64,000 nt of DNA from Flagellimonas ochracea (GCF_009903685.1 NZ_JAAABI010000004.1:239227-303226), one strand, 5' to 3'; positions 18,243-29,224 are shown, numbered from the stretch's first letter. Program-made: numbers and translations. The notes: generated by a model not told the origin, from the letters alone.

Positions 18243-20537
18243 ATGAGCAAGAAGAAACATAGACGCGAGGCTTTAATCTATCATGCAAAACCTCAACCCG
18301 GAAAAATAAAGGTGGTCCCAACCAAGCCCTATTCCACCCAGCGCGATTTGGCATTGGCCTATTCCCCGGGAGTTGCAGAACCCTGTTTAGAAATCAAAAA
18401 GAACAAGGATGATGTTTATAAATACACCGCTAAGGGAAATTTAGTGGCAGTTATTTCCAATGGAACTGCAGTATTGGGACTTGGGGATATTGGACCGGAA
18501 GCAGCTAAACCGGTTATGGAAGGTAAAAGCCTGTTGTTTAAGATTTTTGCCGACATCGATGGAATCGATATTGAGCTGGATACCAAGGATGTGGATAAGT
18601 TTATAGATACGGTCAAAATCATTGCTCCCACCTTTGGTGGAATAAATTTAGAAGATATCAAAGCCCCTGAAGCCTTCGAGATAGAAACCAGATTGAAGGA
18701 AGAGTTGGATATTCCGGTAATGCATGACGACCAACACGGAACAGCCATTATCTCTGCGGCAGCTTTGTTGAATGCCCTTGAACTGACTCATAAAAAGATG
18801 GAGGAGGTGAAAATTGTGGTAAGTGGAGCAGGGGCTGCGGCTGTTTCTTGTACTCGGCTTTACAAAGCCTTTGGAGCCAAGGCAGAAAACATTGTGATGC
18901 TGGATAGTAAGGGGGTGATAAGAAGTGATCGTGAAAGCCTATCCCATGAAAAAAAGGAATTTGCCACTGACCGAAAAATAGACACACTTGAAGAGGCCAT
19001 GAAGAATGCCGATGTGTTCATTGGTCTTTCCATTGCCGATATTCTTACACCCGCAATGCTCAAATCTATGGCCAAAGACCCCATAGTCTTTGCCATGGCG
19101 AATCCAGACCCGGAAATTGACTATAACTTGGCCTGCAACACCAGAAAGGACATCGTCATGGCCACGGGTAGGTCCGATCATCCCAATCAAGTGAACAATG
19201 TATTGGGTTTCCCTTTTATTTTTAGGGGTGCTTTGGATGTAAGAGCTACCAAGATAAATGAAGAAATGAAGATGGCAGCGGTAAGGGCTTTGGCCGATTT
19301 GACCCGGGAACCTGTGCCAGAGCAGGTAAATATTGCATACGATACCACCAGACTAACTTTTGGCAAGGAGTATATCATTCCAAAACCATTTGATCCACGT
19401 CTGATAACAAAAATACCTCCTGCAGTTGCCAAGGCTGCCATGGAAAGTGGCGTCGCCAAAGAACCAATTCAAGATTGGAAAAAATATGAAGAAGAGCTCT
19501 ACTTAAGGTCGGGGAATGATAATAAGGTAGTTCGAATGCTTCACAATCGGGCCAAAGTAAACCCAAAGCGTATTGTTTTTGCTGAAGCCGAGCTATTGGA
19601 TGTTATGAAGGCTGCCCAAATTGTTTATGAGGAAGGGATTGCACATCCCATTTTGTTGGGGAACAAGGAAACTATCGAAAATCTCAAGGAAGAATTGGAT
19701 TTTGATGCCGATGTACCCATCATTGACCCACGTTCAGATGAATGCAGTGATATGCGAACGCGTTACGCAGTCAAACTTTGGGAATCCCGAAAACGAAAGG
19801 GGGAGACCAAATACAGTGCTAGAGTAAATATGGGAAAACGCAATTACTTCGGAGCCATGATGTTGTTGGAGGGTGATGCCGATGGAATGATTTCAGGTTA
19901 TTCAAGATCGTATCCGAAGGTACTTAAACCTGTGTTCGAAGTTTTGGGTCGGTCCAAAGGCGTTAAAAATGCCTCAACGGTAAACATCATGATTACTAGT
20001 AGAGGACCACTGTTTTTGGCGGATACATCTATCAACGTTGATCCAGATGCAGAAGAATTGGCGGAAATTGCCCGAATGACGGCCAATGTAGCTTCAACTT
20101 TTGGATTCAATCCGGTAATGGCCTTGCTTTCTTATGCCAATTTTGGGTCTTCCAGTCATCCCAATGCACAAAAGGTGAAAGAGGCGGTAAGGATTCTACA
20201 CGAAAACAATCCGGAATTGGTGGTTGATGGTGAAATTCAAACGGATTTCGCCTTAAGTCAGGAGCTGTGCAATAACAATTTCCCGTTTTCCAAGTTGGCC
20301 GGGAAAAAGGTGAATACACTTATTTTTCCAAATCTGGAGGCTGCCAATATCACTTATAAATTACTGAAGGGTCTCAATAATGCCGATTCTATTGGACCCA
20401 TTATGGTGGGACTTCGAAGGTCTGCGCACATATTACAATTGGGTGCCAGTGTGGATGAAATGGTAAATATGGCTGCCGTAGCCGTTATCGATGCCCAGGA
20501 GCGTGAGAAAAGAAGAAAAGTAAGAATGGGCGAGTAG
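18243..20537 (+). CDS. maeB: NADP-dependent malic enzyme with C-terminal phosphotransacetylase domain
   Basis: A 764-residue MaeB-type malic enzyme, which decarboxylates malate to pyruvate with reduction of NADP+. The N-terminal malic domain (about residues 15-150) carries PTKPYSTQRDLALAYSPGVA and MHDDQHGTA. The Rossmann domain (about 160-400) carries the dinucleotide motif VVSGAGAAAVSC. The C-terminal region (about 430-764) is a phosphotransacetylase (Pta)-like domain, which in other MaeB enzymes is usually regulatory, sensing acetyl-CoA, rather than catalytic. Length and order are standard. It precedes ruvA by 33 bases, so the two may share a transcript. Confidence 0.94.
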   Translation: MSKKKHRREALIYHAKPQPGKIKVVPTKPYSTQRDLALAYSPGVAEPCLEIKKNKDDVYKYTAKGNLVAVISNGTAVLGLGDIGPEAAKPVMEGKSLLFKIFADIDGIDIELDTKDVDKFIDTVKIIAPTFGGINLEDIKAPEAFEIETRLKEELDIPVMHDDQHGTAIISAAALLNALELTHKKMEEVKIVVSGAGAAAVSCTRLYKAFGAKAENIVMLDSKGVIRSDRESLSHEKKEFATDRKIDTLEEAMKNADVFIGLSIADILTPAMLKSMAKDPIVFAMANPDPEIDYNLACNTRKDIVMATGRSDHPNQVNNVLGFPFIFRGALDVRATKINEEMKMAAVRALADLTREPVPEQVNIAYDTTRLTFGKEYIIPKPFDPRLITKIPPAVAKAAMESGVAKEPIQDWKKYEEELYLRSGNDNKVVRMLHNRAKVNPKRIVFAEAELLDVMKAAQIVYEEGIAHPILLGNKETIENLKEELDFDADVPIIDPRSDECSDMRTRYAVKLWESRKRKGETKYSARVNMGKRNYFGAMMLLEGDADGMISGYSRSYPKVLKPVFEVLGRSKGVKNASTVNIMITSRGPLFLADTSINVDPDAEELAEIARMTANVASTFGFNPVMALLSYANFGSSSHPNAQKVKEAVRILHENNPELVVDGEIQTDFALSQELCNNNFPFSKLAGKKVNTLIFPNLEAANITYKLLKGLNNADSIGPIMVGLRRSAHILQLGASVDEMVNMAAVAVIDAQEREKRRKVRMGE

Positions 20538-20570
20538 CAATTTGCATCACATCTATCCAAAATAATAATA

Positions 20571-21152
20571 ATGATTACCCACCTAAGAGGAAAACTGGTC
20601 GAAAAGAATCCAACCCATGTGATTGTGGAATGTAATGGAGTTGGATATTTTTTGAACATCTCATTGCATACTTTTTCCCTGCTGAAAGATCAGGAAAACA
20701 TACACCTGTTTACGCATTTATTGATCAAGGAAGATTCCCATACCCTATTTGGTTTTGCCGAAAAGTCAGAACGCGATGTGTTCCGGTTGTTGTTGTCCGT
20801 TTCAGGAGTGGGTTCAAGTACTGCCAGGACCATGTTGTCGTCCTTGTCGCCGTTGGAAGTAAAGAACGCCATCGCCAATGGCGACGTGCCGTCTATACAG
20901 GCCGTAAAGGGAATTGGTGCGAAGACCGCGCAACGTATAATTTTGGACCTCAAAGACAAGATTTTGAAAGTCCACGACATTGGTGAAGTTTCACTGCAAA
21001 CAAACAATACAAACAAAGAAGAAGCGTTATCTGCATTAGAGGTTCTTGGTTTCGCCAGGAGGCAATCTGAAAAGATTGTTGACAAGGTGCTTTCCCAAGA
21101 CTCATCTTTAAGCGCAGAGGACATTATAAAATTGGCGCTGAAAAATTTGTAA
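20571..21152 (+). CDS. ruvA: Holliday junction DNA-binding protein RuvA
   Basis: RuvA binds four-way junctions as a tetramer and loads RuvB. The 193-residue protein has the usual three parts: an OB-fold N-terminus (ITHLRGKLVEKNPTHVIVE), two helix-hairpin-helix motifs in the middle (LLSVSGVGSSTA and AVKGIGAKTAQRI), and a C-terminal RuvB-binding domain (EALSALEVLGF). It is followed after 5 bases by sprA, an arrangement I recognise from other flavobacteria, so it may be co-transcribed with sprA. Confidence 0.96.
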   Translation: MITHLRGKLVEKNPTHVIVECNGVGYFLNISLHTFSLLKDQENIHLFTHLLIKEDSHTLFGFAEKSERDVFRLLLSVSGVGSSTARTMLSSLSPLEVKNAIANGDVPSIQAVKGIGAKTAQRIILDLKDKILKVHDIGEVSLQTNNTNKEEALSALEVLGFARRQSEKIVDKVLSQDSSLSAEDIIKLALKNL

Positions 21153-21157
21153 CAAGT

Positions 21158-24100
21158 TTGAAAAGAGGGGCAAAACCAATACTTAGATCTTCAAGATTTA
21201 GGCACTTTTTCTTTTTCATATGTTTTCTGTTCACCACCATTTTGATGGGACAGGAAACCAATGAACAGGTTCAAGACTCTATAAAGACTGGAGTAGAGCT
21301 TGGTCGCCTCATTTTGGAGAACCCAGATAGCATTATTGCCAAATACACCTACGACCCCAAAACGGACCGCTATGTTTATACAGAAAGCATAGGGGATTTC
21401 AACATCAACTATCCAGTAATCCTTACTCCCGATCAATACTTTGAATTGGTCCGTAAGGAGCAAATGAAATCTTATTTCAAAAACAAAATTGATGCTTTCA
21501 CTGGAAGAAAGGAAGGAAGCGAAGAAGCCAGAAAGAATCTACTGCCCAATTTTTATGTCAATAGCAACTTCTTTGAATCCATTTTCGGAGGGAATACCAT
21601 CGAGGTCATTCCACAAGGCTCAGTGGCAATGGATCTTGGTGTGCTTTGGCAAAAGAATGACAATCCAGCACTTTCACCAAGAAACAGAACCAATCTATCC
21701 TTCGATTTTGACCAACGGATCAGTCTAAGTTTATTGGGAAAAGTAGGGGAACGGCTTCAAGTGACGGCCAATTATGACACGGAGGCTACCTTCGATTTCC
21801 AGAACTTGGTAAAATTGGACTACACCCCAACGGAAGATGATATCCTTCAAAAAATTGAAATTGGTAACGTGAACATGCCTTTGAACAGTTCTTTGATCAC
21901 AGGAGCCCAAAGTCTTTTCGGTATAAAAACCCAGCTTCAATTTGGTAAAACATCGGTTACCGCTGTATTTTCAGAACAGCGTTCACAAAACAATACTGTA
22001 GTGGCACAGGGTGGAGGTACTTTGAACGAGTTTTCATTGACGGCACTGGACTATGATGAAGACAAACACTTTTTTCTCGCACAATATTTCAGGGACAATT
22101 ACGACAGGGCCTTAGCTGACTATCCCTTTATACGAAGCCAGATACAGATTACAAGATTGGAGGTTTGGGTGACCAACCGAAACCAGCAGACCCTGAATGT
22201 GCGGAATGTGGTGGCCATTCAAGATTTGGGAGAATCTTTGGAAGATAAAACACGAATAGGAAGAAACAATGGAGATCCGGCGGGATTTTTCAATCCGACG
22301 GCCATAGTCACTGAACTTCCCCAGAACGAAGCAAATGCCTATGACCCCAATCAAATTGGTACAGGAGCACTTACCCAATCCATAAGGGATATTGCCACAG
22401 TGGAATCTGGATTCAATATTCCTGGATATCCGGTAAACCAAGGGTTTGATTATGCCATTTTGGAAAATGCCAGAAAATTGGAGCAAGGAAGAGATTACCA
22501 GTTCAATACCCAATTGGGATATATTTCCCTTAACCAACGTTTAAGCAACGATGAAGTATTGGGTGTGGCCTTTCAATATACGTTCAACGGCGAAGTGTAT
22601 CAAGTAGGAGAATTTGCCAATGGAGGTGTAGATGCCACTACGGTTACTGGTGGTGTGAATCCCATAGTTGAGAACAACACGCTTATTTTGAAGATGTTGA
22701 AGAGTAACATCACCAATGTGGAAGATCCTATTTGGGATTTGATGATGAAGAACATCTATTCCACAGGGGCCTTTCAATTGGACCAAGAAGATTTCAAGCT
22801 GAATATTTTGTATTCAGATCCTACGCCTCGAAACTATATTACTCCGGTTGACCCCAATGCCGGATGGCCAGATGGCCTTGAGGATAGAATATTACTCAAC
22901 GTATTTAATCTGGACAGGTTAAATATTTATAACGATATACAACCAGGGGGTGATGGCTTTTTTGACTACGTACCCGGAATCACTGTAGATACGCAATCTG
23001 GAAGAATCATCTTCACCAAAGTGGAGCCCTTCGGGGAGTTTCTTTTTGATGAACTTGGAGGCGGCGTGTATGATGTTGAGAATGACCAAGGGTATAATGT
23101 CAACCAACAGCGCTACGTGTTCCGTAACATGTATTCCAAAACCAAGGCGGCCTCATTACAAGATGCTGAAAAAAACCGATTCCAAATAAAAGGCCGTTAC
23201 AAGTCAACAGGGAACAATGGCATCCCGATTGGGGCGTTCAATGTGCCAAGAGGATCTGTTCGTGTTACTGCCGGCGGAAGACAACTGCAGGAAGGGATTG
23301 ACTATACGGTAAACTATCAGGCGGGTACTGTCCAGATTTTGGACCCTAGCCTGGCCGCTTCCAATACCCCGATCAATATTTCTGTGGAGAACAATGCCGT
23401 TTTCGGACAACAGACCCGTCGATTCACAGGAGTTAACGTCGAGCATCGTTTCAACGAGAATTTTGTGCTGGGAGGAACAGTCCTGAACTTGAACGAAAGA
23501 CCACTGACCCAAAAATCAAACTTTGGGGTGGAGCCTGTGAACAATACGATTTTCGGTTTGAATGGCAACTTTAGCACCGAGGTTCCCTTTCTGACCCGTT
23601 TGGTTAACAAACTGCCCAATATTGATACCGATGTGCCCTCCAATCTTTCGCTGCGTGGTGAAGTTGCTTTCTTAAAGCCCAATTCACCAAAGAATGCCGA
23701 TTTCCAAGGAGAGACCACAACCTATTTGGATGATTTTGAAGGAGCTCAGGCCCTCATAGATATTCGCTCTTCCTTGGGTTGGACATTGGCCAGTCCACCT
23801 GTTGAATTTTTGGAAGACCGCACGGATATTGATGTGGGCTTCGAACGGGCCAAGATGTCCTGGTACACCATTGACCCCATATTCTACACCAACCAACGTC
23901 CCACGGGACTTTCAGATAATGATATTTCCTTGAACGCCACACGAAGGGTATTTATCGATGAGGTGTTTACCGAAACCGATATTGCTCAAGGGCAGACCCA
24001 AGTGCAAAGTACGTTGGATGTGGTGTATTATCCCAATACAAAAGGACCTTACAATGCCAATCCAAGTTTTGAAACAGAGACACCCGATGATAAGTGGGCT

Positions 24101-27100
24101 GGAATAATGCGTCCTATTAGTAGTACCAATTTTGAACAATCCAATGTGGAGTTTGTCCAGTTTTGGGTATTGGACCCGTATATTGATGGGCAAACCACCG
24201 ATGCCAATGCTGGAGAATTGGTGTTGAACCTGGGAAATATATCCGAAGATATCTTAAAGGACGGAAGGAAGCAATACGAAAATGGATTGCCAGCGAGTAC
24301 CAACAATGAGGTTCCCAGAACCACTATTTGGGGACAAGTGCCTTCCACGCAATCCTTGGTTTACGCTTTTGATGCTGATGAAACAAACCGAACCCTACAG
24401 GATATTGGTTTTGATGGGTTGGATGATACCGAGGAACAAGCAATCTACAATGGCCCAGCTGAGGACCCTGCTTTGGATAACTATCAATACTATTTGAACA
24501 GGGATGGGAGCATTTTGGAGCGGTACTTTGACTTCAATAACCCTGATGGTAACTCACCCGTAACCGTAACTAATACCAACCGGGGGTCCACAACTTTGCC
24601 CGATGTGGAGGACATTGATCGGGACTTAACCATGAACACGGTAAACAGTTATTATGAATATCGCATCCAAATAAGGCCCAACACTACTATTGATGATCAA
24701 TACGTAACTGACATTCGAGAAGGGCTTACCCCGACTTTGCCCAACGGTACGCAACTTAACCGTAGGTGGATTCAGTACAAAATACCATTAAGTGACTTTA
24801 CCGATGCAGTGGGCGGAATCACTGACTTCAGGTCTATAAGTTTTATGCGGATGTACCTTACTGGTTTTACGGATGATATTGTACTTCGTTTTGCTACCTT
24901 GGATTTGGTTCGAGGAGATTGGCGTACCTATACCAATTCCTTACAACCTGACGTGGATAACGACCCCTCTGATGATGGTACCGTGACCGATGTGAATACG
25001 GTAAACATTGAAGAGAATTTTGGAAGGCAGCCCATACCCTATGTATTGCCCCCAGGAGTGGTTCGAGAGCAATTGAACAATAACAACACCATTATCCGTC
25101 AGAATGAACAATCCCTATCTTTCGTAATTGAGAATCTAGAGTCAGAAGATTCTAGGGGTGTTTTCAAAAATGTGAATATAGATGTACGGCAATATGAACG
25201 CATTAAAATGTTCATGCACGCCGAAAAGATTTTAAATGGGGACTATTCCGATGATGATACGCCTTTGGTCGGATTTCTTCGTATCGGTACGGATTTTTCC
25301 GAGAACTTTTATCAAATAGAACTACCGCTACAATTCACACCATTCAATGTTACTTCAGCGCAACAAATATGGCCCGATGTCAACGAGATTGATATTGCCC
25401 TAAGCGATTTGAACAAGGTTAAATCACGTGGAATTGCAGAGCAGACCTTGAACACTGTTAATTATTACGAAATTATCGACGGTGAGGCTGTTCAAATTGA
25501 TGAATTTGCACCACGAACATTGGGCAGGATTCGAATTGGGATTCGAGGAAACCCCTCCTTGGGAAGTATCCGGGGAATGATGGTCGGGATAAAGAACATC
25601 GATGATCTACCAGCACGTGGCGAAGTATGGTTCAATGAGCTTCGGTTGGCGGGATTGGATAACAAGGGAGGCTGGGCCGCCATTGCCGCATTGGATGCCA
25701 ACATGGCCGATTTTGCCAATGTGACGGCCACGGGAAGCAAGAGTACCTCAGGTTTCGGTTCCATAGATCAGATGCCCAACGAGCGTTCTCGGGAAGATGC
25801 CATCTCTTACGATGTGGTTACCAACGTGAACGTGGGGCAGTTGTTCCCCAAAAAATGGAACCTGCAATTGCCCTTCAATTATGGAATTTCTGAAACTTTG
25901 ATCACCCCTGAGTTTGACCCGGTGTACGACGATTTAAAATTGGATGATCGAATCGCGGCGGCGACAACACCAGAGGATGCAGAAACCATTAAAGAGCAAG
26001 CAGAAGATTATACGAAACGGACCAGTATCAACCTAATTGGGGTAAGAAAAAATCGAGGAGAAGAAGCCAAGGAGAACTTTTTCGACGTAGAAAATTTCAC
26101 CTTCAATTATTCCTATAACGAAACGAATCATAGGGATTTTGAGGTGGCCGACCTTCGAGATCAGAATGTCACCACAGGTTTTGTGTACAACCATAACTTT
26201 AAACCCGCTTCGGTTGCTCCTTTCGCTAAAAAGGATTCATTATTTATGAGTAGGTACTGGCAATGGTTGAAGGATTTGAATTTTAATGTATTGCCTACAA
26301 GCTTATCGTTCAATGCCAACTACAATCGTTCGTTTAACCAGCAACGATTCAGGGATGTTTTGGAACCAGGGGTCGAGGCTCTGGAGTTACCGCTGTTACA
26401 ACAACGCAACTATCTCTTTAATTGGCAATATGCCTTAAATTATAGCTTAAGCAAATCACTTAGGTTGAATTTGACGGCTTCAAACAACAATATTGTCCGT
26501 AATTATTTCAATGTGGATGATGACCCAGACTCGGGTATCGATCAAGCGTTGGATTTGTGGGATGGTTTTTTTGATATTGGGGAGCCCAATCGACATTCGC
26601 AACAAATGCAATTGAACTATGAACTGCCCTTTAGCAAGTTCCCATTCCTCAACTTTATCAATGCGCAATATACCTACACCAGCAATTTTGATTGGCAACG
26701 GGGTGGTGATGCCTTGATTGAGGTAGCCCGTGAGGATATCAATACCATTCAAAATGCCAATACCCATAATTTGACGGCAAACTTGGGCATGCAGCGTTTT
26801 TATGACTTTTTGGGGTTGAAAAAACGTAGTGGCAAAGTTACGGCAACCCAAGCTGCAGTGCGAAGGGACAAAGCAGGAAATCCAGCCAGCGATTCTGACG
26901 AAAAGGCACCCAAAAAGACCAGCAAGGCCTTCAATACATTGGTGGATATTGTAACTATGGTGAAACGGGTCAACGTGAACTACAGTGAAAACAACGGTAA
27001 AGTGTTGCCAGGGTACACACAATCCATAGGATTCATTGGGACAACACGTCCTACGTTGGGTTTTGTTTTTGGAAGTCAGGCCGATGTGCGATTTGAAGCA

Positions 27101-28276
27101 GCCAGAAATGGATGGCTAACAACCTTTGAAGAGTTCAACACGCAGTATATGCAAACCTCCAACAAGCAATTGAACATTACGGCCACTGCGCAGCCCACCC
27201 CAGATTTGACAATTGATTTAACGGCGGACAGACAAATTTCCAATAGCTATCAAGAAAATTTTAGAGTTGAGGACATCGGTAACGGACAATTGGAATATAT
27301 CAATCTATTGGGCAATAACTTTGGGAACTTTAGCATCTCTACCGTGATGATTGGAACCGTGTTCAACAAAAGTGATGAGTTTGATTCAGAAACTTTTGAA
27401 ACATTCAAACAAAACCGAATCACGATTGCCAACAGATTGGTTTCCGACCGGGGAGAAAGTCCCGGCACCTTGGATGAAGATGGATTTCCGCAGCGCTATG
27501 GAAAAACACAGCAAGAAGTATTGTTGCCCGCCTTTTTTGCCGCTTACACAGGTCAGGATGTGAATCGGGTTAATCTGGATGCTTTCCGGGATATTCCCAT
27601 TCCTAACTGGAACATAAAGTACACGGGGTTGATGAAGAACAAATGGTTCCGGAAAAAGTTCAACCGTTTCTCATTGAGTCATGGCTATCGAGCGGCTTAC
27701 AGTATCAACTCATTTCAAACCAATCTGGAACGTGAAAATGGTCTTTTCGATTCCGAGACGGAAGACCGCCTACCGGAGAATATCATAAACAACGTGGTGC
27801 TTACTGACCAGTTCAATCCCCTGTTACGTGTCGACTTTGAGATGACCAATTCTTTCAGTTTCTTGGCCGAGGTGCGTACCGATAGAACGCTCTCGTTAAG
27901 TTTTGACAACAATCTACTGACGGAAATAAACGGTCAAGAATATACGTTGGGACTGGGCTATCGATTTAAGGATGTGAAATTTGTTACCAATATTGGCGGG
28001 GAAAAGACGCGTCTGAAAGGTGATCTGAACCTTAAGGCCGACCTGTCGCTTCGAGATAACATTACCATTATCCGTAACTTGGATATTGACAATAACCAAA
28101 TCACATCGGGTCAAAAATTGTTGTCGACTAAATTCACCGCAGACTATGCTTTGAGCAAGAACTTGAATGCCCTTTTCTTCTTCGATTATTCCTTCTCAGA
28201 ATTTGCAGTTTCCACTGCTTTTCCACAAACCACCATTAATACTGGATTTACGTTGAGGTACAACTTTGGCAACTAA
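21158..28276 (+). CDS. sprA: T9SS translocon protein SprA (SOV)
   Basis: SprA is the giant outer-membrane beta-barrel that forms the protein-conducting channel of the type IX secretion system, needed for gliding and for export of proteins with C-terminal sorting domains. The predicted protein has 2372 residues, the size expected for SprA. It opens with a basic stretch and hydrophobic signal (RHFFFFICFLFTTILMGQ), starting from a TTG at 21158, 5 bases after ruvA. Repeated SprA-family segments are visible, and the C-terminus ends in an amphipathic strand (INTGFTLRYNFGN) typical of outer-membrane barrels. In-window clients probably include the adhesin at 56658. The TTG start is inferred: there is no in-frame ATG before the hydrophobic core. 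Confidence 0.95.
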   Translation: MKRGAKPILRSSRFRHFFFFICFLFTTILMGQETNEQVQDSIKTGVELGRLILENPDSIIAKYTYDPKTDRYVYTESIGDFNINYPVILTPDQYFELVRKEQMKSYFKNKIDAFTGRKEGSEEARKNLLPNFYVNSNFFESIFGGNTIEVIPQGSVAMDLGVLWQKNDNPALSPRNRTNLSFDFDQRISLSLLGKVGERLQVTANYDTEATFDFQNLVKLDYTPTEDDILQKIEIGNVNMPLNSSLITGAQSLFGIKTQLQFGKTSVTAVFSEQRSQNNTVVAQGGGTLNEFSLTALDYDEDKHFFLAQYFRDNYDRALADYPFIRSQIQITRLEVWVTNRNQQTLNVRNVVAIQDLGESLEDKTRIGRNNGDPAGFFNPTAIVTELPQNEANAYDPNQIGTGALTQSIRDIATVESGFNIPGYPVNQGFDYAILENARKLEQGRDYQFNTQLGYISLNQRLSNDEVLGVAFQYTFNGEVYQVGEFANGGVDATTVTGGVNPIVENNTLILKMLKSNITNVEDPIWDLMMKNIYSTGAFQLDQEDFKLNILYSDPTPRNYITPVDPNAGWPDGLEDRILLNVFNLDRLNIYNDIQPGGDGFFDYVPGITVDTQSGRIIFTKVEPFGEFLFDELGGGVYDVENDQGYNVNQQRYVFRNMYSKTKAASLQDAEKNRFQIKGRYKSTGNNGIPIGAFNVPRGSVRVTAGGRQLQEGIDYTVNYQAGTVQILDPSLAASNTPINISVENNAVFGQQTRRFTGVNVEHRFNENFVLGGTVLNLNERPLTQKSNFGVEPVNNTIFGLNGNFSTEVPFLTRLVNKLPNIDTDVPSNLSLRGEVAFLKPNSPKNADFQGETTTYLDDFEGAQALIDIRSSLGWTLASPPVEFLEDRTDIDVGFERAKMSWYTIDPIFYTNQRPTGLSDNDISLNATRRVFIDEVFTETDIAQGQTQVQSTLDVVYYPNTKGPYNANPSFETETPDDKWAGIMRPISSTNFEQSNVEFVQFWVLDPYIDGQTTDANAGELVLNLGNISEDILKDGRKQYENGLPASTNNEVPRTTIWGQVPSTQSLVYAFDADETNRTLQDIGFDGLDDTEEQAIYNGPAEDPALDNYQYYLNRDGSILERYFDFNNPDGNSPVTVTNTNRGSTTLPDVEDIDRDLTMNTVNSYYEYRIQIRPNTTIDDQYVTDIREGLTPTLPNGTQLNRRWIQYKIPLSDFTDAVGGITDFRSISFMRMYLTGFTDDIVLRFATLDLVRGDWRTYTNSLQPDVDNDPSDDGTVTDVNTVNIEENFGRQPIPYVLPPGVVREQLNNNNTIIRQNEQSLSFVIENLESEDSRGVFKNVNIDVRQYERIKMFMHAEKILNGDYSDDDTPLVGFLRIGTDFSENFYQIELPLQFTPFNVTSAQQIWPDVNEIDIALSDLNKVKSRGIAEQTLNTVNYYEIIDGEAVQIDEFAPRTLGRIRIGIRGNPSLGSIRGMMVGIKNIDDLPARGEVWFNELRLAGLDNKGGWAAIAALDANMADFANVTATGSKSTSGFGSIDQMPNERSREDAISYDVVTNVNVGQLFPKKWNLQLPFNYGISETLITPEFDPVYDDLKLDDRIAAATTPEDAETIKEQAEDYTKRTSINLIGVRKNRGEEAKENFFDVENFTFNYSYNETNHRDFEVADLRDQNVTTGFVYNHNFKPASVAPFAKKDSLFMSRYWQWLKDLNFNVLPTSLSFNANYNRSFNQQRFRDVLEPGVEALELPLLQQRNYLFNWQYALNYSLSKSLRLNLTASNNNIVRNYFNVDDDPDSGIDQALDLWDGFFDIGEPNRHSQQMQLNYELPFSKFPFLNFINAQYTYTSNFDWQRGGDALIEVAREDINTIQNANTHNLTANLGMQRFYDFLGLKKRSGKVTATQAAVRRDKAGNPASDSDEKAPKKTSKAFNTLVDIVTMVKRVNVNYSENNGKVLPGYTQSIGFIGTTRPTLGFVFGSQADVRFEAARNGWLTTFEEFNTQYMQTSNKQLNITATAQPTPDLTIDLTADRQISNSYQENFRVEDIGNGQLEYINLLGNNFGNFSISTVMIGTVFNKSDEFDSETFETFKQNRITIANRLVSDRGESPGTLDEDGFPQRYGKTQQEVLLPAFFAAYTGQDVNRVNLDAFRDIPIPNWNIKYTGLMKNKWFRKKFNRFSLSHGYRAAYSINSFQTNLERENGLFDSETEDRLPENIINNVVLTDQFNPLLRVDFEMTNSFSFLAEVRTDRTLSLSFDNNLLTEINGQEYTLGLGYRFKDVKFVTNIGGEKTRLKGDLNLKADLSLRDNITIIRNLDIDNNQITSGQKLLSTKFTADYALSKNLNALFFFDYSFSEFAVSTAFPQTTINTGFTLRYNFGN

Positions 28277-28332
28277 TTCCTGAAGTGTACTTGGGCCGTG
28301 TCTTCCTTTGATAAATTTTGTTGTCAGGTTTG

Positions 28333-28364
28333 TTTGAAAACCTTTTTACAATCCGTTACATTTG
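28333..28364 (+). promoter_or_regulatory. Promoter of gcvH
   Basis: TTTG (28333-28336), 20 bases, then TACATTTG (28357-28364). This matches the Bacteroidota sigma-70-type promoter (-33 TTTG, -7 TAnnTTTG) in both elements and spacing, and lies 27 bases before the gcvH start. Confidence 0.65.
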
Positions 28365-28391
28365 TCTATTGACTAATTCAAACTTAATGGA

Positions 28392-28772
28392 ATGAACATA
28401 CCAGCAGAATTAAAGTACACTAAGGACCACGAGTGGGTGAAAATTGACGGTGATGTCGCCACGGTGGGCATTACGGATTTTGCCCAGGGAGAACTCGGTG
28501 ACATTGTGTATGTAGAAGTGGAGACCTTGGACGAAACCTTGGATAAAGAAGAGGTTTTCGGTACCGTTGAAGCGGTAAAAACGGTCTCTGACCTTTTCTT
28601 GCCCTTAAGTGGGGAAATTATCGAATTCAATGAAGCATTGGAGGACGAACCGGAAAAAGTGAATTCCGATCCTTATGGCGAAGGTTGGATGATTAAAATA
28701 AAAATCAATGACACCACTGAGGTAGATGATTTAATGAGCGATGAAGATTACAAGGCATTGATAGGTGCTTAA
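28392..28772 (+). CDS. gcvH: Glycine cleavage system H protein
   Basis: GcvH is the lipoyl carrier of the glycine cleavage system, shuttling the aminomethyl group between the P, T and L proteins. The 126-residue length is typical. The lipoylated lysine is Lys63 in GTVEAVKTVSDL, within the barrel-sandwich hybrid domain, and the C-terminal signature GEGWMIKIKI is present. P and T protein genes are not nearby. It has its own promoter after sprA. Its end overlaps the GTG start of the VanZ-like gene by 8 bases, so the two should be translationally coupled. Confidence 0.95.
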   Translation: MNIPAELKYTKDHEWVKIDGDVATVGITDFAQGELGDIVYVEVETLDETLDKEEVFGTVEAVKTVSDLFLPLSGEIIEFNEALEDEPEKVNSDPYGEGWMIKIKINDTTEVDDLMSDEDYKALIGA

Positions 28773-29172
28773 AAACTATGTCTTTACCATTTTATTCGTA
28801 AGCTGGGTATTGCTCATTACTGCGCTCAGCTTATTTTCTTTTTCTGGGATGGAATTGGATGCCGGGAAACTGGACATTCCTTATGCCGATAAACTTACCC
28901 ATTTAATCTTCTATATGGTTTTTGCAATTTTGGGATGTCTCTTCATAAGAGAACGAACCCAAGGAAATTGGTCACGCTCCGTTACCATGAAATATGTTGT
29001 GATAATGGCCATAGTATATGGCATACTAATTGAGGTATTACAGTACACAATTACTGAAGATCGTATGGCCGAAATGGGCGATGTCCTGGCAAACGCCATT
29101 GGCGCAATTGCAGGAATTGGGTTTATTAGATGGTATTTTTCCAAAGAAAGGCCGTTAAAATGGAAAATTTAA
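28765..29172 (+). CDS. VanZ-family small membrane protein
   Basis: A 135-residue membrane protein of the VanZ-like family with about four hydrophobic segments (residues 5-24, 43-57, 72-90, 106-124). Family features include the acidic residue in the motif GILIEVLQ and the DKLTHLIFYMVFAIL segment. The start is GTG at 28765, inside the gcvH 3' end. VanZ itself gives low-level teicoplanin resistance, but most relatives, including those beside gcvH in flavobacteria, have no known function. No glycopeptide-resistance genes are nearby, so a resistance role is not implied. Confidence 0.8.
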   Translation: MLKNYVFTILFVSWVLLITALSLFSFSGMELDAGKLDIPYADKLTHLIFYMVFAILGCLFIRERTQGNWSRSVTMKYVVIMAIVYGILIEVLQYTITEDRMAEMGDVLANAIGAIAGIGFIRWYFSKERPLKWKI

Positions 29173-29224
29173 TTGTTTATTTAAGCAATTAATAATTAAA
29201 TTAGCAAATACTAAAAATTAAGAA

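Noticed and set aside
28765..29172. VanZ-like gene as a glycopeptide resistance determinant
   Set aside because: The family is broad, the gene sits in a housekeeping neighbourhood, and no vanHAX-type genes are present.
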